Notes under the pieces: generated by a model
Databases searched by the model: none
What the model saw: only the letters and a program-made list of their open reading frames with translations
What the model was told of the DNA's origin: nothing
Program-made: the position numbers and the translations under genes
Assembly: GCA_903937225.1 (NCBI GenBank)
Contig: CAIZYO010000005.1
Coordinates: forward strand, 1 to 6,253
DNA: 6,253 nt
Source: an uncultured Chloroflexota bacterium
GTDB taxonomy: Bacteria > Chloroflexota > Limnocylindria > Limnocylindrales > Limnocylindraceae
Direction: 5' to 3'
Shown here: piece after piece, positions 6,137 to 6,253 of the stretch
Layout: every line of letters begins with the position of its first letter
Position numbering within the stretch: the first letter of the stretch is position 1

Positions 6137-6253
6137 ATTGGCAACGAGGACTGCCGCGTTCAGTACGAAGAGGAGCACGACCGCAGCCCATCCCGTGATC
6201 TGCAACCAGCGCGGGCTTGCATGCGCGCCCAGCAGCACGCGACTACTTGCGAG
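6116..6253 (-). CDS. C-terminal end of a probable Nramp-type (MntH) divalent metal transporter
   Basis: On the minus strand the frame is open from the window edge (6253) to a TAG at 6118-6116, giving 45 residues with the 5' part outside the window. The fragment begins LASSRVLLGAHASPRW and continues LQITGWAAVVLLFVLNAAVLVANLIGVGA. A short basic loop followed by one hydrophobic helix of about 22 residues fits the last transmembrane segment of Nramp proton-coupled Mn/Fe transporters, whose ends commonly read like SSRxLMG...W....GW...V.L..LN..LL. The assignment rests on this short pattern alone. Other multi-helix permeases remain possible, but a membrane protein is well supported. It converges on the LCP gene with only 17 nt between the two stop codons. 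Confidence 0.6.
   Translation of the reverse strand, partial: LASSRVLLGAHASPRWLQITGWAAVVLLFVLNAAVLVANLIGVGA

Noticed and set aside
6128..6142. GCCAAT-CAG-ATTGGC inverted repeat as a terminator or operator
   Set aside because: The 6-bp arms are short, there is no T-run, and the bases lie inside the transporter coding sequence, so the symmetry is most simply chance.

Overview
This window is a compact, GC-rich (third codon positions mostly G or C) stretch of bacterial chromosome. It carries a type II fatty acid synthesis cluster on the plus strand. The order is: end of a calcineurin-like phosphoesterase gene, fabF (3-oxoacyl-ACP synthase II), accB (biotin carboxyl carrier protein of acetyl-CoA carboxylase), fabH (3-oxoacyl-ACP synthase III), fabG (3-oxoacyl-ACP reductase), and a divergent LytR-CpsA-Psr (LCP) family protein. 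At the right edge, on the opposite strand and convergent with these, is the C-terminal end of a membrane protein that looks like an Nramp-type (MntH) divalent metal transporter.

The six plus-strand genes read as one transcription unit. Stops and starts overlap by 4 nt (phosphoesterase/fabF), 1 nt (fabF/accB) and 4 nt (fabG/LCP gene). The other gaps are 13 nt (accB/fabH) and 31 nt (fabG leader). Three internal starts have a clear GGAGG-type ribosome binding site 6 nt upstream, and these sites fix the start codons. No promoter can be assigned with confidence, and the cluster's main promoter probably lies upstream of the window.

The cluster covers malonyl-CoA supply (AccB, needing AccC, AccA and AccD from elsewhere), initiation (FabH), elongation (FabF) and the first reduction (FabG). 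Acyl carrier protein, FabD, the dehydratase and the enoyl reductase are absent here. An LCP gene coupled to fabG suggests a monoderm-like, high-GC organism in which lipid supply and envelope polymer attachment are co-expressed. A stand-alone AccB of the 'thumb' type differs from the fused biotin carboxylase/carrier subunits common in Actinomycetota, so a lineage such as Chloroflexota seems at least as likely. This placement is inference.

Most of the window is conventional biosynthesis. The unusual points are a 21-bp tandem duplication between the convergent genes that carries an in-frame stop codon for each gene in each copy; a cysteine-rich, insertion-bearing LCP protein; extra segments on AccB, FabH and FabF; and a GHTH-to-GFTH change in the phosphoesterase. 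I see no mobile element, CRISPR array, tRNA or rRNA, and no convincing novel defence or signalling system.
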